The notes beneath the pieces are model-generated. The model was given only the letters and a program-made list of their open reading frames with translations, ran no database searches and was not told the origin of the DNA. From the NCBI GenBank assembly GCA_014138095.1, contig JACGXE010000004.1, positions 1-64,000 of the forward strand: DNA of 64,000 nt. The letters are read 5' to 3'. This DNA is from Ochrobactrum sp. RH2CCR150 (GTDB lineage Bacteria; Pseudomonadota; Alphaproteobacteria; Rhizobiales; Rhizobiaceae). Positions 36,638 through 46,000 of the stretch are shown in pieces (position 1 is the stretch's first letter; each line of letters begins with the position of its first letter). The translations under genes and the position numbers were made by a program.

Positions 36638-37582
36638 TCAGAACTGATAGCGGCGCATGCGACGCTGGATGCCGAACAGATAGAGCGACACACCGGCGAG
36701 GATGATGAGGAACATCACGGCCGCGATGGTCGCGCCCATGGACGGATTGCCAAGCTGAAGCTGGAAGCCGAAGAAGGTGCGGTACAGGAAGGTGCCCAGA
36801 ATATCAGTCGCCTTGTCCGGTCCCGCGAGCGCACCCTGCATCGAATAGACAAGGTCGAACGCGTTGAAGTTGGCAACGAAGGTCATGACCGAGATCAGGC
36901 CAATTGACGGCAGGATGAGCGGTAGCTTGATCTTCCAGAACTGGCTCCAGCCGGTAATGCCGTCACATTCGGCAGCTTCAATAATCTCATCGGGAATGTT
37001 GAGCAGCGCCGCATAGATCAGCATCATGGGAATACCGATAAACTGCCAGACCGAGACGAGTGATACGGTTACAAGTGCGGTTTCGGCTTTGCCCAGCCAC
37101 GGTCCAAAGGCCCATTTCATGCCCACCAGATCCATCATCCATGGCGCAACGCCCCAGATCGGTGACAGGATGAGCTTCCAGATAAAGCCGACAATCACGA
37201 AGGACAAAAGCGTCGGCAGGAAGATTGCGGTACGGTAGAAGGCGGCAAAACGCAGTCTCGGCAGCGACAGCATGGCCGCCAGCAAAATTCCGATCGGGTT
37301 TTGAACCAGCATGTGAATGCAGAAGAATATAACGTTGTTTTTCAACGCATTCCAGAAATCGCGCGACCAGTTTACATCGCCGAAAAGCGTCTGGAAATTG
37401 GCGAAGCCGACAAAGACGCGCTGCCCGTCAACGACATTGAAAAACGCTTGCCGCAATGTCTCGATCAGCGGCAGCACCATGACGGCGGTATAAATCAGCA
37501 CGCAAGGCAGCAGAAACACAAGAATGTGCCACCGCTTCGGGCGTTTTTGCTCAATGATTGGCAGGTCGGCAGACTGGCTCAT
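36638..37582 (-). CDS. Sugar ABC transporter permease (MalF/UgpA-type)
   Basis: A 314-residue permease with about six membrane segments. The first (about 20-42, LVFLLPCVLIYTAVMVLPLIETLRQAF) and the coupling loop LLNIPDEIIEAAECDGITGWSQFWKIKLPLI (about 196-225) are typical of the MalF/UgpA branch. An ATG at 37582 is used; a GTG two codons upstream is possible. It lies downstream of the binding protein across a stem-loop, and 13 bases before the second permease. Confidence 0.88.
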   Translation of the reverse strand: MSQSADLPIIEQKRPKRWHILVFLLPCVLIYTAVMVLPLIETLRQAFFNVVDGQRVFVGFANFQTLFGDVNWSRDFWNALKNNVIFFCIHMLVQNPIGILLAAMLSLPRLRFAAFYRTAIFLPTLLSFVIVGFIWKLILSPIWGVAPWMMDLVGMKWAFGPWLGKAETALVTVSLVSVWQFIGIPMMLIYAALLNIPDEIIEAAECDGITGWSQFWKIKLPLILPSIGLISVMTFVANFNAFDLVYSMQGALAGPDKATDILGTFLYRTFFGFQLQLGNPSMGATIAAVMFLIILAGVSLYLFGIQRRMRRYQF

Positions 37583-37718
37583 CAACACTCGCTGTTCTTC
37601 GGCTTATGCGGTTCTTACGAACTTTCTATCGCCGTGAGACTGACACGGATCGCGCATCGCGCGAAAGAAAAACTGCCCGCAAGACTATCCGGTAGGTCTG
37701 TTCGGCATCGAAAATGCA

Positions 37719-37753
37719 CACGGGCGGCCCTGCTATGCGCAAAGCCGCCCGTG
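37719..37753 (-). other. Stem-loop between sugar-binding-protein and permease genes
   Basis: CACGGGCGGC (37719-37728) pairs perfectly with GCCGCCCGTG (37744-37753) around a 15-base loop. On the minus strand the following sequence has only a short T stretch (TGCATTTTC), so this is more likely a message stabiliser or partial terminator that keeps binding-protein mRNA abundant. Confidence 0.7.
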
Positions 37754-37764
37754 AATAATCATAT

Positions 37765-39024
37765 TTACTTGGCTGGCTTGTACCAGCTGTCGAGGCCTTC
37801 CTGCAGCTTCTTGGCGGCATCTTCCGGCGTTACAGTGCCGTTGATGACGTTAGCCGACTGAACCCAGGTTTCGTTTTCCAGGTTCGGCGTGCCGCGCGAC
37901 AGGATCTGGTAGGTCGAGCGAATGGTCGGCTTGCACTTTTCGCGCCAGGACACGAATTCCTGCGCCAGCGGATCGGACATCTTCACAGCTGTCGAATTCA
38001 GGCTGAAGAAGCCCGGCAGCGCATTGGCGTAGATTTCCGCAAATTCTGGTGAAGCGACCCAGTTGAGGAACACCTTGGCCTGTTCGGCATTCTTGCTCGA
38101 AGCATTGAGGCCGAGACCGATATCGTTGTGGTCCGAGATGTAGCAGCTGTCGCCTGCATTCTTCACCGGCGGCGGGAATGCACCCATCTTGAACTGTGCC
38201 TGCGTGTTGAACAGGCCGATTTCCCACGAACCTGCCGGATAAATCGCAGCACGGCCCAGCGTGAAGAGATTCTGGCTGTCGGGATAGGTCTGTGCTTCGA
38301 AGCCGTCGCCTAGATAATCCTTCCACTTGGCGAGAACCTTGAACGGCTCAACCCACGGTTCGTCCGTCAGCTTCTGCTGGCCAGCGATGAGCGCCTTGCG
38401 GCCTTCCTCACCCTTCCAATAGGTCGGGCCGATATTCTGGTAGCCCATGGTTGCGGCTTCCCACATATCCTTGGTGCCCATGGCCATCGGGATATAGGTG
38501 CCGTCAGCCTTGATCTTGTCGAGCATCGCGAAGAACTCGGCTTCGGTCGCCGGTGCCTTCAGGCCAAGCTTGTCAAAGGCTTCCTGATTATAGATGAAGC
38601 CGTGAATAACCGAAGCCATTGGCACGCAGAAAGCCTTCTTGCCGTCGTCGGTGGTCCAGGCGGACTTGGCGACGTCGGAGAAGTTCTTCATGCCTTCGAG
38701 ATCGGTAAGATCGGCAAGCTTGCCCTTGTTGAACAGCTCCAGCGAGGTGTCGAACGGACGGCAAGAAATGAGATCGCCGCCCGAACCAGCATCCAGCTTT
38801 GCATTGAGAGCGGCGTTATATTCCGTCGGCGCACTTGGCGCAAAATTGATCTTGATGCCCGGATTCTTGGCTTCAAAGGCTGGAATGATCTTTTCCTGCC
38901 AGATCTGCAGATCGTCGTTACGCCAGCTTTCAACCGTCAGCGTGACGTCCTGAGCAAATGCGGCAGAACCCGACGCCAGCAACGTCGAACCCAGCAGCAT
39001 GAATTTCAAGGTATTGCGAACCAT
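37765..39024 (-). CDS. Sugar ABC transporter, periplasmic binding protein (family 1)
   Basis: A 419-residue carbohydrate-binding protein. Residues 1-24 are a Sec signal peptide (MVRNTLKF, hydrophobic core, AAFA before QD). The mature chain has the family 1 pattern, with TVESWRNDDLQIWQEKIIPAFEAKNPGIKI (about 29-58) and AMGTKDMWE. It is first gene of the operon and has a hairpin after it. With the kinase and GntR gene across the divergent promoter the cluster resembles rhizobial N-acetylglucosamine importers (Ngc), so GlcNAc or a related amino sugar is the likely ligand. That ligand is inferred from context only. Confidence 0.9.
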   Translation of the reverse strand: MVRNTLKFMLLGSTLLASGSAAFAQDVTLTVESWRNDDLQIWQEKIIPAFEAKNPGIKINFAPSAPTEYNAALNAKLDAGSGGDLISCRPFDTSLELFNKGKLADLTDLEGMKNFSDVAKSAWTTDDGKKAFCVPMASVIHGFIYNQEAFDKLGLKAPATEAEFFAMLDKIKADGTYIPMAMGTKDMWEAATMGYQNIGPTYWKGEEGRKALIAGQQKLTDEPWVEPFKVLAKWKDYLGDGFEAQTYPDSQNLFTLGRAAIYPAGSWEIGLFNTQAQFKMGAFPPPVKNAGDSCYISDHNDIGLGLNASSKNAEQAKVFLNWVASPEFAEIYANALPGFFSLNSTAVKMSDPLAQEFVSWREKCKPTIRSTYQILSRGTPNLENETWVQSANVINGTVTPEDAAKKLQEGLDSWYKPAK

Positions 39025-39409
39025 TTGACCTTCTCCCGTTTTTTTGAACGCAGACGCACAAAAGAGGCGAGATACGCCTGTCCATTTTGATACACCACGT
39101 TAATGACGATGGCTCATCACGGTACGGGATAAATGCCGGCTCCGCCGGTCTTCGTTCCATCCCATTTCCGCGCGACCCTCGCCTGTTAACAACCTTTGGC
39201 GACCCCTGGCGGCATTGCGCTCCCCTTTGATTGAATTTAATGCCAAAAACGTACCAATTGTCCAGCGAAGTTTACGAAATTCTCGCATAAAAATTGGAGG
39301 CAAGATAATTTACCTTATTTTATCAACACATTAATCAATTTTTCTCGTCTTCGATGAATCTGCTTGGTTAATGGTATTTTTTTGGTATCTTCAAGTTGGA
39401 GGTATCTTC
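39025..39409. promoter_or_regulatory. Divergent promoter region of the sugar cluster, with direct repeats
   Basis: No gene is seen in 385 bases. GGTATCTTCA occurs twice, at 39384-39393 and 39401-39410, with a third partial GGTAT at 39373. GntR/HutC regulators of amino-sugar genes bind TGGTAT-like half sites, so these copies are candidate operators. The kinase ribosome-binding sequence GGAGG (39398-39402) overlaps the second repeat, so a bound repressor would also block translation initiation signals. Confidence 0.5.
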
Positions 39410-40297
39410 ATGGCAGAGTATTTCATTGGCGTGGACGGCGGTGGCACCGGATGCCGCGCTGTGGTGGCAGACAGCAGCGGTGCGATTCTCGGAACGGGAC
39501 GCAGCGGGTCGGCCAATATTGTCACCGATCCGCAGACTTCGCTCGTCAATGTACGCGCAGCCATCGACAATGCCTTCGCCGATGCAGGACTGGACCAGAG
39601 CCATTACGGCGAAAGCCATGCGGTGCTCGGGCTTGCTGGCGGCAATGTCCAGGGTGCAGGGCTGCCAATTGAGCAAGGCCTCCCCTTTGCCCATGCCAAT
39701 GTCGAGTTCGACGGCCTCATTGCATTGCAGGGTGCGCTTGGCGATCAGGACGGCATCGTCGCCATTCTTGGTACCGGAACGGCCTATATCGTCCGCCAGC
39801 AGGAACGGATTCATTCGGTCGGCGGCTGGGGATTTCCGCTCAGCGATCTTGGCAGCGGCGCGCGGCTTGGCCAAAGCCTGCTGCAGGAATGCCTGTTGGT
39901 GCATGATGGTATCCACCCCCGCAGCCGCCTGACAACGGATGTGCTCGACGAGTTCGGCAACAATCCCGACAATCTGGTTGAATTCGCCTGGACGGCGAAG
40001 CCCGGTGATTTCGGCAAATATGCACCCCGTATTTTCCAGTATGCTGCCAATGGCGATGAAATCGCGCGCATGCTTCTGGAGCGTTCAGCAGGCTATGTCA
40101 GTGAAACGCTGGATATGTTGGTTGGACAGGGCGCAGAGCGGATCAGTCTGTTGGGCGGCATGGCGCCACTTTATGTGGAATGGCTTCCCGCAAGCCATCA
40201 GAAGCTCATTGTCCAACCCGCTGCCGACGCCTTGACCGGAGCTTTGCAGCTCGCGCTCAAGCGCTATGGCCACAAGATGGATGAGGCGCGTGCATGA
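39410..40297 (+). CDS. BadF/BadG-type sugar kinase, probable N-acetylglucosamine kinase
   Basis: A 295-residue actin-fold kinase of the BadF/BadG/BcrA/D family. The phosphate-1 motif is YFIGVDGGGTGCRAV (about 4-18). The ILGTGTAYIV motif (about 122-131) and GGWGFPLSDLGSGARLG (about 142-158) are the standard N-acetylglucosamine-kinase-type signatures. It would phosphorylate the sugar brought in by the divergent importer, giving GlcNAc-6-phosphate if the assignment is right. GGAGG precedes the ATG by seven bases. The regulator gene overlaps its end by four bases. No nagA or nagB is present here, so later steps must be encoded elsewhere. Confidence 0.85.
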   Translation: MAEYFIGVDGGGTGCRAVVADSSGAILGTGRSGSANIVTDPQTSLVNVRAAIDNAFADAGLDQSHYGESHAVLGLAGGNVQGAGLPIEQGLPFAHANVEFDGLIALQGALGDQDGIVAILGTGTAYIVRQQERIHSVGGWGFPLSDLGSGARLGQSLLQECLLVHDGIHPRSRLTTDVLDEFGNNPDNLVEFAWTAKPGDFGKYAPRIFQYAANGDEIARMLLERSAGYVSETLDMLVGQGAERISLLGGMAPLYVEWLPASHQKLIVQPAADALTGALQLALKRYGHKMDEARA

Positions 40298-41067
40298 GCG
40301 GTAATTTCGGCGCCTTCTTACCCAAAAATCTTCAGGGCACCGCGCCCTCTTCAGGCGCGGGACCGCTCTATATGCAGTTGCGCCAATCGTTGGAAGCCGC
40401 GATTCGTGCCGGTCATCTGGCTGACGGAGAGGCCCTACCACCTGAACGCGACATTGCAGAATATGCCAATATCAGCCGGGTGACCGTGCGCAAGGCAGTG
40501 GACGATCTCGTTAAATCGGGACTTCTGGTGCGCCGCCATGGCTCCGGCACCTTTGTCGTTCGCCCCAGCGAGCGCGTGCAGCAATCGCTTTCCATGCTGA
40601 CGTCTTTTACCGAAGACATGGCGCGGCGCGGCATTGCAACCCAATCCAAATGGCTGGAGCGCGGTCTCTATTATCCCTCGCCTGAGGAAATGATGAAGCT
40701 TGGCGTTTCATCCGAAACCCGTGTTGCCCGGCTTGGCCGCTTGCGTATGGCAAGCGATCTGCCGCTGGCTATCGAACGCGCCACCTTGTCGAGCGAAGTT
40801 CTGCCGGACCCGAATGCTGTGCAAGGTTCGCTCTATGCTGAACTCGGTCGGACCGGCTTTCGCCCGGTGCGCGCTGTGCAGCGCATATCCGCCTGCAACA
40901 TCAAGGATCCCGATGCGCGTATTCTCGGTGTCACGACCGGCGATGCGGGATTGTCCATCGAGCGTATTTCCTACCTCGCATCTGGCCGGGCGGTGGAGTT
41001 CACCAAATCGCTTTATCGTGGCGACGCCTATGATTTCGTGGCAGAACTCTCGATACCATCGGCCTAA
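40294..41067 (+). CDS. GntR-family (HutC/UTRA) transcriptional regulator of the sugar cluster
   Basis: A 257-residue regulator. The N-terminal winged helix spans about 22-90: PLYMQLRQSLEAAIRAGHL, LPPERDIAEYANISRVTVRKAVDDL, and RRHGSGTFV. A UTRA effector domain follows from about 110 to the end, with typical IERATLSSEVLPDP and LYRGDAYDFVAEL. Members such as NagR and DasR sense phosphorylated sugars. It overlaps the kinase gene by four bases and likely represses both divergent operons through the repeats between them. An intrinsic terminator follows. Confidence 0.9.
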   Translation: MSGNFGAFLPKNLQGTAPSSGAGPLYMQLRQSLEAAIRAGHLADGEALPPERDIAEYANISRVTVRKAVDDLVKSGLLVRRHGSGTFVVRPSERVQQSLSMLTSFTEDMARRGIATQSKWLERGLYYPSPEEMMKLGVSSETRVARLGRLRMASDLPLAIERATLSSEVLPDPNAVQGSLYAELGRTGFRPVRAVQRISACNIKDPDARILGVTTGDAGLSIERISYLASGRAVEFTKSLYRGDAYDFVAELSIPSA

Positions 41068-41084
41068 GACCAGCATCAGCCCAT

Positions 41085-41118
41085 AAAGAAAACGGCCCGT
41101 TTCCGGGCCGTTTTCTTT
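41085..41118. terminator. Bidirectional intrinsic terminator between the GntR gene and cydX
   Basis: A perfect 15-bp stem: 41085-41099 (AAAGAAAACGGCCCG) pairs with 41104-41118. It has an A-rich base on one side and a T-rich base on the other, so it can end transcripts from both directions. Confidence 0.92.
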
Positions 41119-41121
41119 TGT

Positions 41122-41277
41122 CTAATGATGCTTCGTGCCTTGCCGCGCCAGATCTGCAGTCGGATCAGCCGCAAGACGCTTGCGGGCGCGGTCATCCATC
41201 AATTCATACCACATAGCGTTGAGCACAGCGAAAGCTGCGGCGAGCGGCAGGCCCAGAAGCCAGGAAAAATACCACAT
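41122..41277 (-). CDS. cydX: Cytochrome bd oxidase small subunit CydX
   Basis: A 51-residue protein with an N-terminal membrane helix, MWYFSWLLGLPLAAAFAVLN, the CydX/YbgT hallmark, followed by AMWYE and a basic hydrophilic tail ending in HH. In E. coli, CydX stabilises the CydAB hemes and is needed for activity. It lies 57 bases after cydB, and GGAAAG stands six bases before the ATG. It is last in the cyd cluster. Confidence 0.93.
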   Translation of the reverse strand: MWYFSWLLGLPLAAAFAVLNAMWYELMDDRARKRLAADPTADLARQGTKHH

Positions 41278-41334
41278 ATTGCTTTCCTTTCTTGGATTGA
41301 AAGGCGCGGACGGACAAAGCCGCTCGCAGCCAAA

Positions 41335-42489
41335 TCAATAAGCGTGGTTGCTCTCGTCCTCGATCATTTCCTTTTCCACCTTGCCCCACAGCACTCTGTA
41401 GACCCAGGAGGTGTAGGCAACGATGATCGGCAGGAAGATCAGGGTCACCACCAGCATGATGAACAGCGTCATATGACTGGAAGACGAATCCCAAACCGTC
41501 AGGCTTGCCCGGGGATCGAGCGAAGACGGCAGAATGAACGGGAACATCGAGACACCGACCGATGAGATGATACCGAAGATCGTAAGCTTGCCCAGCAGAA
41601 GCGGGGCGACTTCACGACCGCCACGCAGTGTCAGAAACACTGCAATCGCGCCCAGAATGCCAAGTGCCGGAGCAATCAGCAGGATCGGATAGTTAGCATA
41701 ATTGCTGAACCATGCGCTGTGATCCAGTTCCACAGTCTTGCGCAGCGGATTGGACGGCCCATCGGTGACGACAGCGCTCGTAATCCTGTAACCGGACACC
41801 CAGAACCAGCTGGCAACGCCCGCCAGAGCATAGAGAACGAGCGTCAGAAGTGCAGCAATGCTGCCATAACGCCGTGCTCTCTGCTGAATTTCTCCCGATG
41901 TCTTCAGGACCAGCCAGGAGGCCCCATGCATGGAAAGCATGGTGACCGACAACACGCCACAAATAAGAGCAAACGGGTTGAGCAGGCCGAAGAACGTACC
42001 TTCATAGAAGATCTGCAGATCATCGGCGAGCCGGAAAGGAACGCCCTGCAACACGTTACCAACGGCAACGCCGAAGATTAGCGCCGGTACAAAGCCGCCG
42101 ATGAACAAGGCAATATCCCAACCCCGACGCCAAGCCCTGCCCTCACGCTTCGAGCGGTATTTGAAACCGACCGGGCGCAGAATGAGGGCAAAGAGAATGA
42201 CGAACATCGCCAGATAGAAACCGGAGAAGGACACGGCATAAAGCGGTGGCCAGGCGGCGAAAATCGCGCCGCCGCCAAGAACCAGCCAAACCTGATTGCC
42301 TTCCCAGACCGGGCCGATCGTGTTGATGATAACGCGGCGTTCCACATCTGTTTTGCCAACAAGCGGCATCAGGATATCTACGCCCAGATCAAACCCGTCC
42401 ATCGCGGCAAAGCCGATCAGCAACACGCCGAGCAGTACCCACCAGATGATGCGAAGGGTTTCATAGTCCAACAATTCGCTGAGTATCAT
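41335..42489 (-). CDS. cydB: Cytochrome bd ubiquinol oxidase subunit II
   Basis: A 384-residue membrane protein with about nine segments. N-terminal LRIIWWVLLGVLLIGFAAMDGFDLGV and GPVWEGNQVWLVLGGGAIFAAWP (about 55-80) are the CydB family signatures. It pairs with CydA to hold the complex together; the hemes lie mainly in CydA. It starts 5 bases after the cydA stop. Length matches E. coli CydB (379). Confidence 0.95.
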   Translation of the reverse strand: MILSELLDYETLRIIWWVLLGVLLIGFAAMDGFDLGVDILMPLVGKTDVERRVIINTIGPVWEGNQVWLVLGGGAIFAAWPPLYAVSFSGFYLAMFVILFALILRPVGFKYRSKREGRAWRRGWDIALFIGGFVPALIFGVAVGNVLQGVPFRLADDLQIFYEGTFFGLLNPFALICGVLSVTMLSMHGASWLVLKTSGEIQQRARRYGSIAALLTLVLYALAGVASWFWVSGYRITSAVVTDGPSNPLRKTVELDHSAWFSNYANYPILLIAPALGILGAIAVFLTLRGGREVAPLLLGKLTIFGIISSVGVSMFPFILPSSLDPRASLTVWDSSSSHMTLFIMLVVTLIFLPIIVAYTSWVYRVLWGKVEKEMIEDESNHAY

Positions 42490-42494
42490 GGTCC

Positions 42495-44072
42495 TTACTC
42501 CGCTGGCGCAATGCTGGCAGGTGCAAGCATGGCTTCAGGTTTGCTGTCGGGTTCCGGTCCGGCTTTGATAGCGCGTATCATCAGGCCCATTTCGATGATG
42601 AACAGGACCGTATAGATCGCGACAAAGCCAATGATGGTGAGCAGAACCGTCGATGCACCGAGATTGGAGACACCAACCGCAGTTGGCAAAATACCCTCGA
42701 TAATCCAGGGCTGACGTCCGAATTCAGCGACAATCCAGCCCATTTCTGCGGCAATCCATGGCAGCGGAATTGCAAAGACCGCAATTTTGAGCAGGAAGCG
42801 ATGCTGATCCAGCTTGCGCCGCGCCGACAGGACAAAGAACGTTCCGGTCAGCAGGATCAGGAAGAACCCGATGGCCACCATGATGCGGAATGCCCAGAAC
42901 AACGGAAGAACCCCCGGAACGGTGTCATTCGCGGCTTTGGCAATCTGTTCGTCGGTAGCATTGCGCGGATCGTCCACATAGCGCTTCAGAAGGAGCGCGT
43001 AGCCCAGCCATTGGCTGTTATCGGCGAAAACGTCCTTCACATCCTGCGGTACAGCGCCCGTATCGCCAGCGGCGCGAATTTTCTGCAACGCATCATAGGC
43101 GACGATACCGTTGCGGATATGATTCTCTGCATTTTCGACCAGATCGTTGATTCCCTGGATCGGCGTGGTCAGCGAACGTGTGCCGATCAGACCCATGACC
43201 CACGGAATGTGCACGGCGAAGTGGGTTTCGCGTGCTTCCTGGTTTGGGAAGCCGAAGACTGTAAACGAGGCTGGTGCAGGCTCTGTTTCCCACATTGCTT
43301 CGATAGCAGCGATCTTCATCTTCTGGTGTTCATTGGCCAGATAGCCGCTTTCATCGCCAAGAACGACGACCGAAAGCGAAGCGGCCAGACCGAAGGAAGC
43401 AGCAACCGTCATCGAACGCTTGGCGAGTTCGACCGAGCGCCCCTTCAGCAGATACCAGGCGGAAACGCCCAGAACGAAGATCGAGGCGGTTGCGTAACCT
43501 GCCGAAACCGTATGCACGAATTTGGCCTGCGCCACCGGGTTCATCAGAACCGCGAAGAAATCGGTGATTTCCATGCGCATGGTTTCGGGATTGAACGCCG
43601 ATCCGACCGGGTTCTGCATCCAGCCATTGGCGATGAGAATCCACAGAGCCGAAAAGTTCGAACCTGCCGCAACCGCATAGGTCGCGATCAGGTGGCCGAC
43701 CTTGGAAAGACGGTCCCAACCGAAGAAGAACAGACCAACGAAGGTCGCCTCAAGGAAAAAGGCCATCAGGCCCTCAATGGCGAGCGGGGCGCCGAAAATA
43801 TCGCCCACATAATGGCTGTAATAGCTCCAGTTCATACCGAACTGGAATTCCATCACAATACCCGTCGCGACACCAATCGCGAAGTTGATGCCAAACAGAG
43901 TACCCCAGAATTTCGTCATCTGTCGCCAGATGAGTCGCCCCGTCATCACATAAACGGTTTCCATGATGGCCAGCAGCACGGAAAGACCCAACGTCAGAGG
44001 TACGAAGAGGAAGTGATAAAGTGCCGTGATTGCAAATTGCAATCGCGACAGGGAGACAATATCGAGTTCCAT
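42495..44072 (-). CDS. cydA: Cytochrome bd ubiquinol oxidase subunit I
   Basis: A 525-residue heme-bearing subunit that oxidises ubiquinol and reduces oxygen to water without pumping protons. It has His20 (TALYHFLF, matching E. coli heme b595 ligand His19), Glu100, and His187 (KFVHTVSAG, matching His186). The MGWIVAEFGRQPW motif lies near residue 425. The length equals E. coli CydA (522), so this is the long quinol-loop form. The ATG at 44072 gives the standard MELDIVSLSR start. Upstream lie two dyads. Expression probably rises at low oxygen, but I see no clear FNR box. Confidence 0.95.
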   Translation of the reverse strand: MELDIVSLSRLQFAITALYHFLFVPLTLGLSVLLAIMETVYVMTGRLIWRQMTKFWGTLFGINFAIGVATGIVMEFQFGMNWSYYSHYVGDIFGAPLAIEGLMAFFLEATFVGLFFFGWDRLSKVGHLIATYAVAAGSNFSALWILIANGWMQNPVGSAFNPETMRMEITDFFAVLMNPVAQAKFVHTVSAGYATASIFVLGVSAWYLLKGRSVELAKRSMTVAASFGLAASLSVVVLGDESGYLANEHQKMKIAAIEAMWETEPAPASFTVFGFPNQEARETHFAVHIPWVMGLIGTRSLTTPIQGINDLVENAENHIRNGIVAYDALQKIRAAGDTGAVPQDVKDVFADNSQWLGYALLLKRYVDDPRNATDEQIAKAANDTVPGVLPLFWAFRIMVAIGFFLILLTGTFFVLSARRKLDQHRFLLKIAVFAIPLPWIAAEMGWIVAEFGRQPWIIEGILPTAVGVSNLGASTVLLTIIGFVAIYTVLFIIEMGLMIRAIKAGPEPDSKPEAMLAPASIAPAE

Positions 44073-44105
44073 CTTTTTCAGCCGGAAATCCCCGGCCCTC
44101 CTAGA

Positions 44106-44230
44106 GCATTCGCGACCGGAAAAATCCCCGGCATCGCAGAATGCGACCAAAACGAGTTAGTATTGCACGCCGCATAAATTGGCAGACGCGACGCGCCTTC
44201 ATGTAACGGACCGTCATGACATGGTCCGTT
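44106..44230. promoter_or_regulatory. Two dyads between cydC and cydA
   Basis: Dyad 1: GCATTCGCGA (44106-44115) with TCGCAGAATGC (44134-44144), one bulge, just upstream of the cydA start. Dyad 2: AACGGACC (44205-44212) with GGTCCGTT (44223-44230), enclosing the palindrome GTCATGAC. Neither has a T-run. They may control cydA separately from cydDC; the binding factor is unknown. Confidence 0.5.
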
Positions 44231-44317
44231 TGAAACGAAGACGGCATAAAACCGCCCGTCGTTTCCATTCTCTAGTGTTGGCAAAGCCCCTGATAGATGG
44301 ACCTTCGCCCGCCCGAC

Positions 44318-46000
44318 TTACCTCATGGTATTGAGTATCTCACCGAAGCGCTGGTCACTCATGCACACAGACTCAACGAGAGCGCCTTGATTTAAAACAA
44401 TGATCCGGTCGCAAATCCGCGCTTCGCGCTGGATATGTGTTGCAACCAGCAGCGTGTGCCCGCCCGCCTGCGCCCGCAGCCGATTCAGCACGTCTTCAGC
44501 GGTATTCGCATCCAGCCCTTCGGTCGGTTCATCGAGAAGCCACAAGGACGATTCGCTCAGGAAAAGGCGGGCCAGAGCCAGACGTCGCGCCTGCCCGCCG
44601 GACAATCCCAGGCCGCCCTCGCCCAGCATCGTGTCGAGGGCTGCTGGCAGCGTCTCGACGAAGTCTGCAAGACCGGCTGTGCGCAAAGCCTGCATCAGCG
44701 TTGTGTCGTCTGCATCCGGCTTGGCCAGCCGCAGATTATCGCGAAGGCTATCCTGAAACAGTTCCGTGCGCTGGGTCAGCAAACTGCTGGCCAACGCTTC
44801 TGCGCTGCCGTCTGTCGGCGCGATTTCGCCTGCGAGCAGGTTGAACAGGGTCGACTTGCCCGCGCCGCTGGTTCCGACAATGGCGACGCGCTCGCCCGCT
44901 TCGACGGTGAGGTTGATCGCCTTCAAGGCATCGACGGCTGCGTCTTCATGGCGGACAGAGAGATTACGAAGCTCCACAGCCATGCCATCCGGCGGTGTGG
45001 GTAGACCGGCTATCACTGCATCGTCGCGCAATTGCGGCCCAACGCGTCGTGCAGCCAGAATGGTGCGCCCCAGTTCCATCGCGCCGCGCCGCAGCGCTGC
45101 AAATGGTTCCATTGCGCCGAGAATAACCAGCATCGCCAAGGCGGCGACCGGAGCGCCGATCGTCCCGGACTGAACAAGCCAGCCAGCGCCGATCAGGCCG
45201 CCAGCCAAAAGTGCAGCATGCGCCACACCGAGACCCGCACCGGTTCTGATCTCGACCCGGTTGAGCGTACGGTCAGCCGCAGCCACATAACGATCTGCCC
45301 GGATAAGCGCATCGTTTTGCGCCTGCATCCGCCCAGCCATGAGCAATTCCGTCTGGCCCGCAACCAGATCGATCGTGCGGGCGCGCAACGCCTCGGTGCC
45401 CTTGGCGCGTCTGCGCATCGGTTTTTCCGAACGCCGCGCAGCCAATAGCGGCAGGCTCAAGCCGACGATCAAAAGCACAAGTGCAACAGCGAGCCCGAAT
45501 AGCGGATGCATCAGCGCAAGCGCTAGCCCTGCAACCAATGCGGTTGCAAGTGCCGCACCAATCGGCACGACAACACGCAGATAAAGCGAATCCAGCGCGT
45601 CGATATCGGCAGTCAGCCGGAACAGAAGTCGCGCAGGGCGCTGCAAAAGTGCATTGGCTGCAGCGGGTTTCGCCCAGCTGCGAAACAGCTTTTCGCGCAA
45701 CGCGGCCAGAATGGCGAGCGTCGCATCGTGGGTCACCAGACGTTCAAGATAACGGGCACCCGTACGCACGATTGCCAGAAACCGAATACCGGCAGCCGGT
45801 GCAAAAACATCGAACACAATGGCGGTTGCAACACTCAGGCCTGCAATTGCCGTTGCCGTAATGAACCAGCCAGAGAGGCCAAGCAGCGCGATACCGGCCA
45901 GAACAGTCACCGTCGCGGCTGCTATACCAGCGTAAAGAGCCGAGGCCTTTGTTCTGAAGAACAGGCGCAGGATTGGGCGGAGCGCTTGCAGACCGTTCAT
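44318..46000 (-). CDS. cydC: ABC exporter CydC for cytochrome bd assembly
   Basis: A 560-residue half-transporter with an N-terminal six-helix membrane domain (about 1-300) and a C-terminal ATPase with Walker A GTSGAGKST near 375 and the Walker B LWLLDEPTEGLD. CydDC moves reductant (glutathione, cysteine) or heme-linked substrates across the inner membrane and is needed to assemble cytochrome bd. The start at 46000 overlaps the cydD stop by four bases. A frame extension of 14 codons upstream overlaps cydD and is ignored. The gene pair lies ahead of cydAB on the same strand, separated by 245 bases. Confidence 0.93.
   Translation of the reverse strand: MNGLQALRPILRLFFRTKASALYAGIAAATVTVLAGIALLGLSGWFITATAIAGLSVATAIVFDVFAPAAGIRFLAIVRTGARYLERLVTHDATLAILAALREKLFRSWAKPAAANALLQRPARLLFRLTADIDALDSLYLRVVVPIGAALATALVAGLALALMHPLFGLAVALVLLIVGLSLPLLAARRSEKPMRRRAKGTEALRARTIDLVAGQTELLMAGRMQAQNDALIRADRYVAAADRTLNRVEIRTGAGLGVAHAALLAGGLIGAGWLVQSGTIGAPVAALAMLVILGAMEPFAALRRGAMELGRTILAARRVGPQLRDDAVIAGLPTPPDGMAVELRNLSVRHEDAAVDALKAINLTVEAGERVAIVGTSGAGKSTLFNLLAGEIAPTDGSAEALASSLLTQRTELFQDSLRDNLRLAKPDADDTTLMQALRTAGLADFVETLPAALDTMLGEGGLGLSGGQARRLALARLFLSESSLWLLDEPTEGLDANTAEDVLNRLRAQAGGHTLLVATHIQREARICDRIIVLNQGALVESVCMSDQRFGEILNTMR

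Noticed and set aside
42801..44177. Plus-strand open frame antisense to cydA
   Set aside because: The minus strand has all heme-ligand motifs; the antisense frame has none.
44160..44260. Possible FNR/ANR box upstream of cydA
   Set aside because: No TTGAT-N4-ATCAA-like site seen; only the unrelated dyads described in the features.
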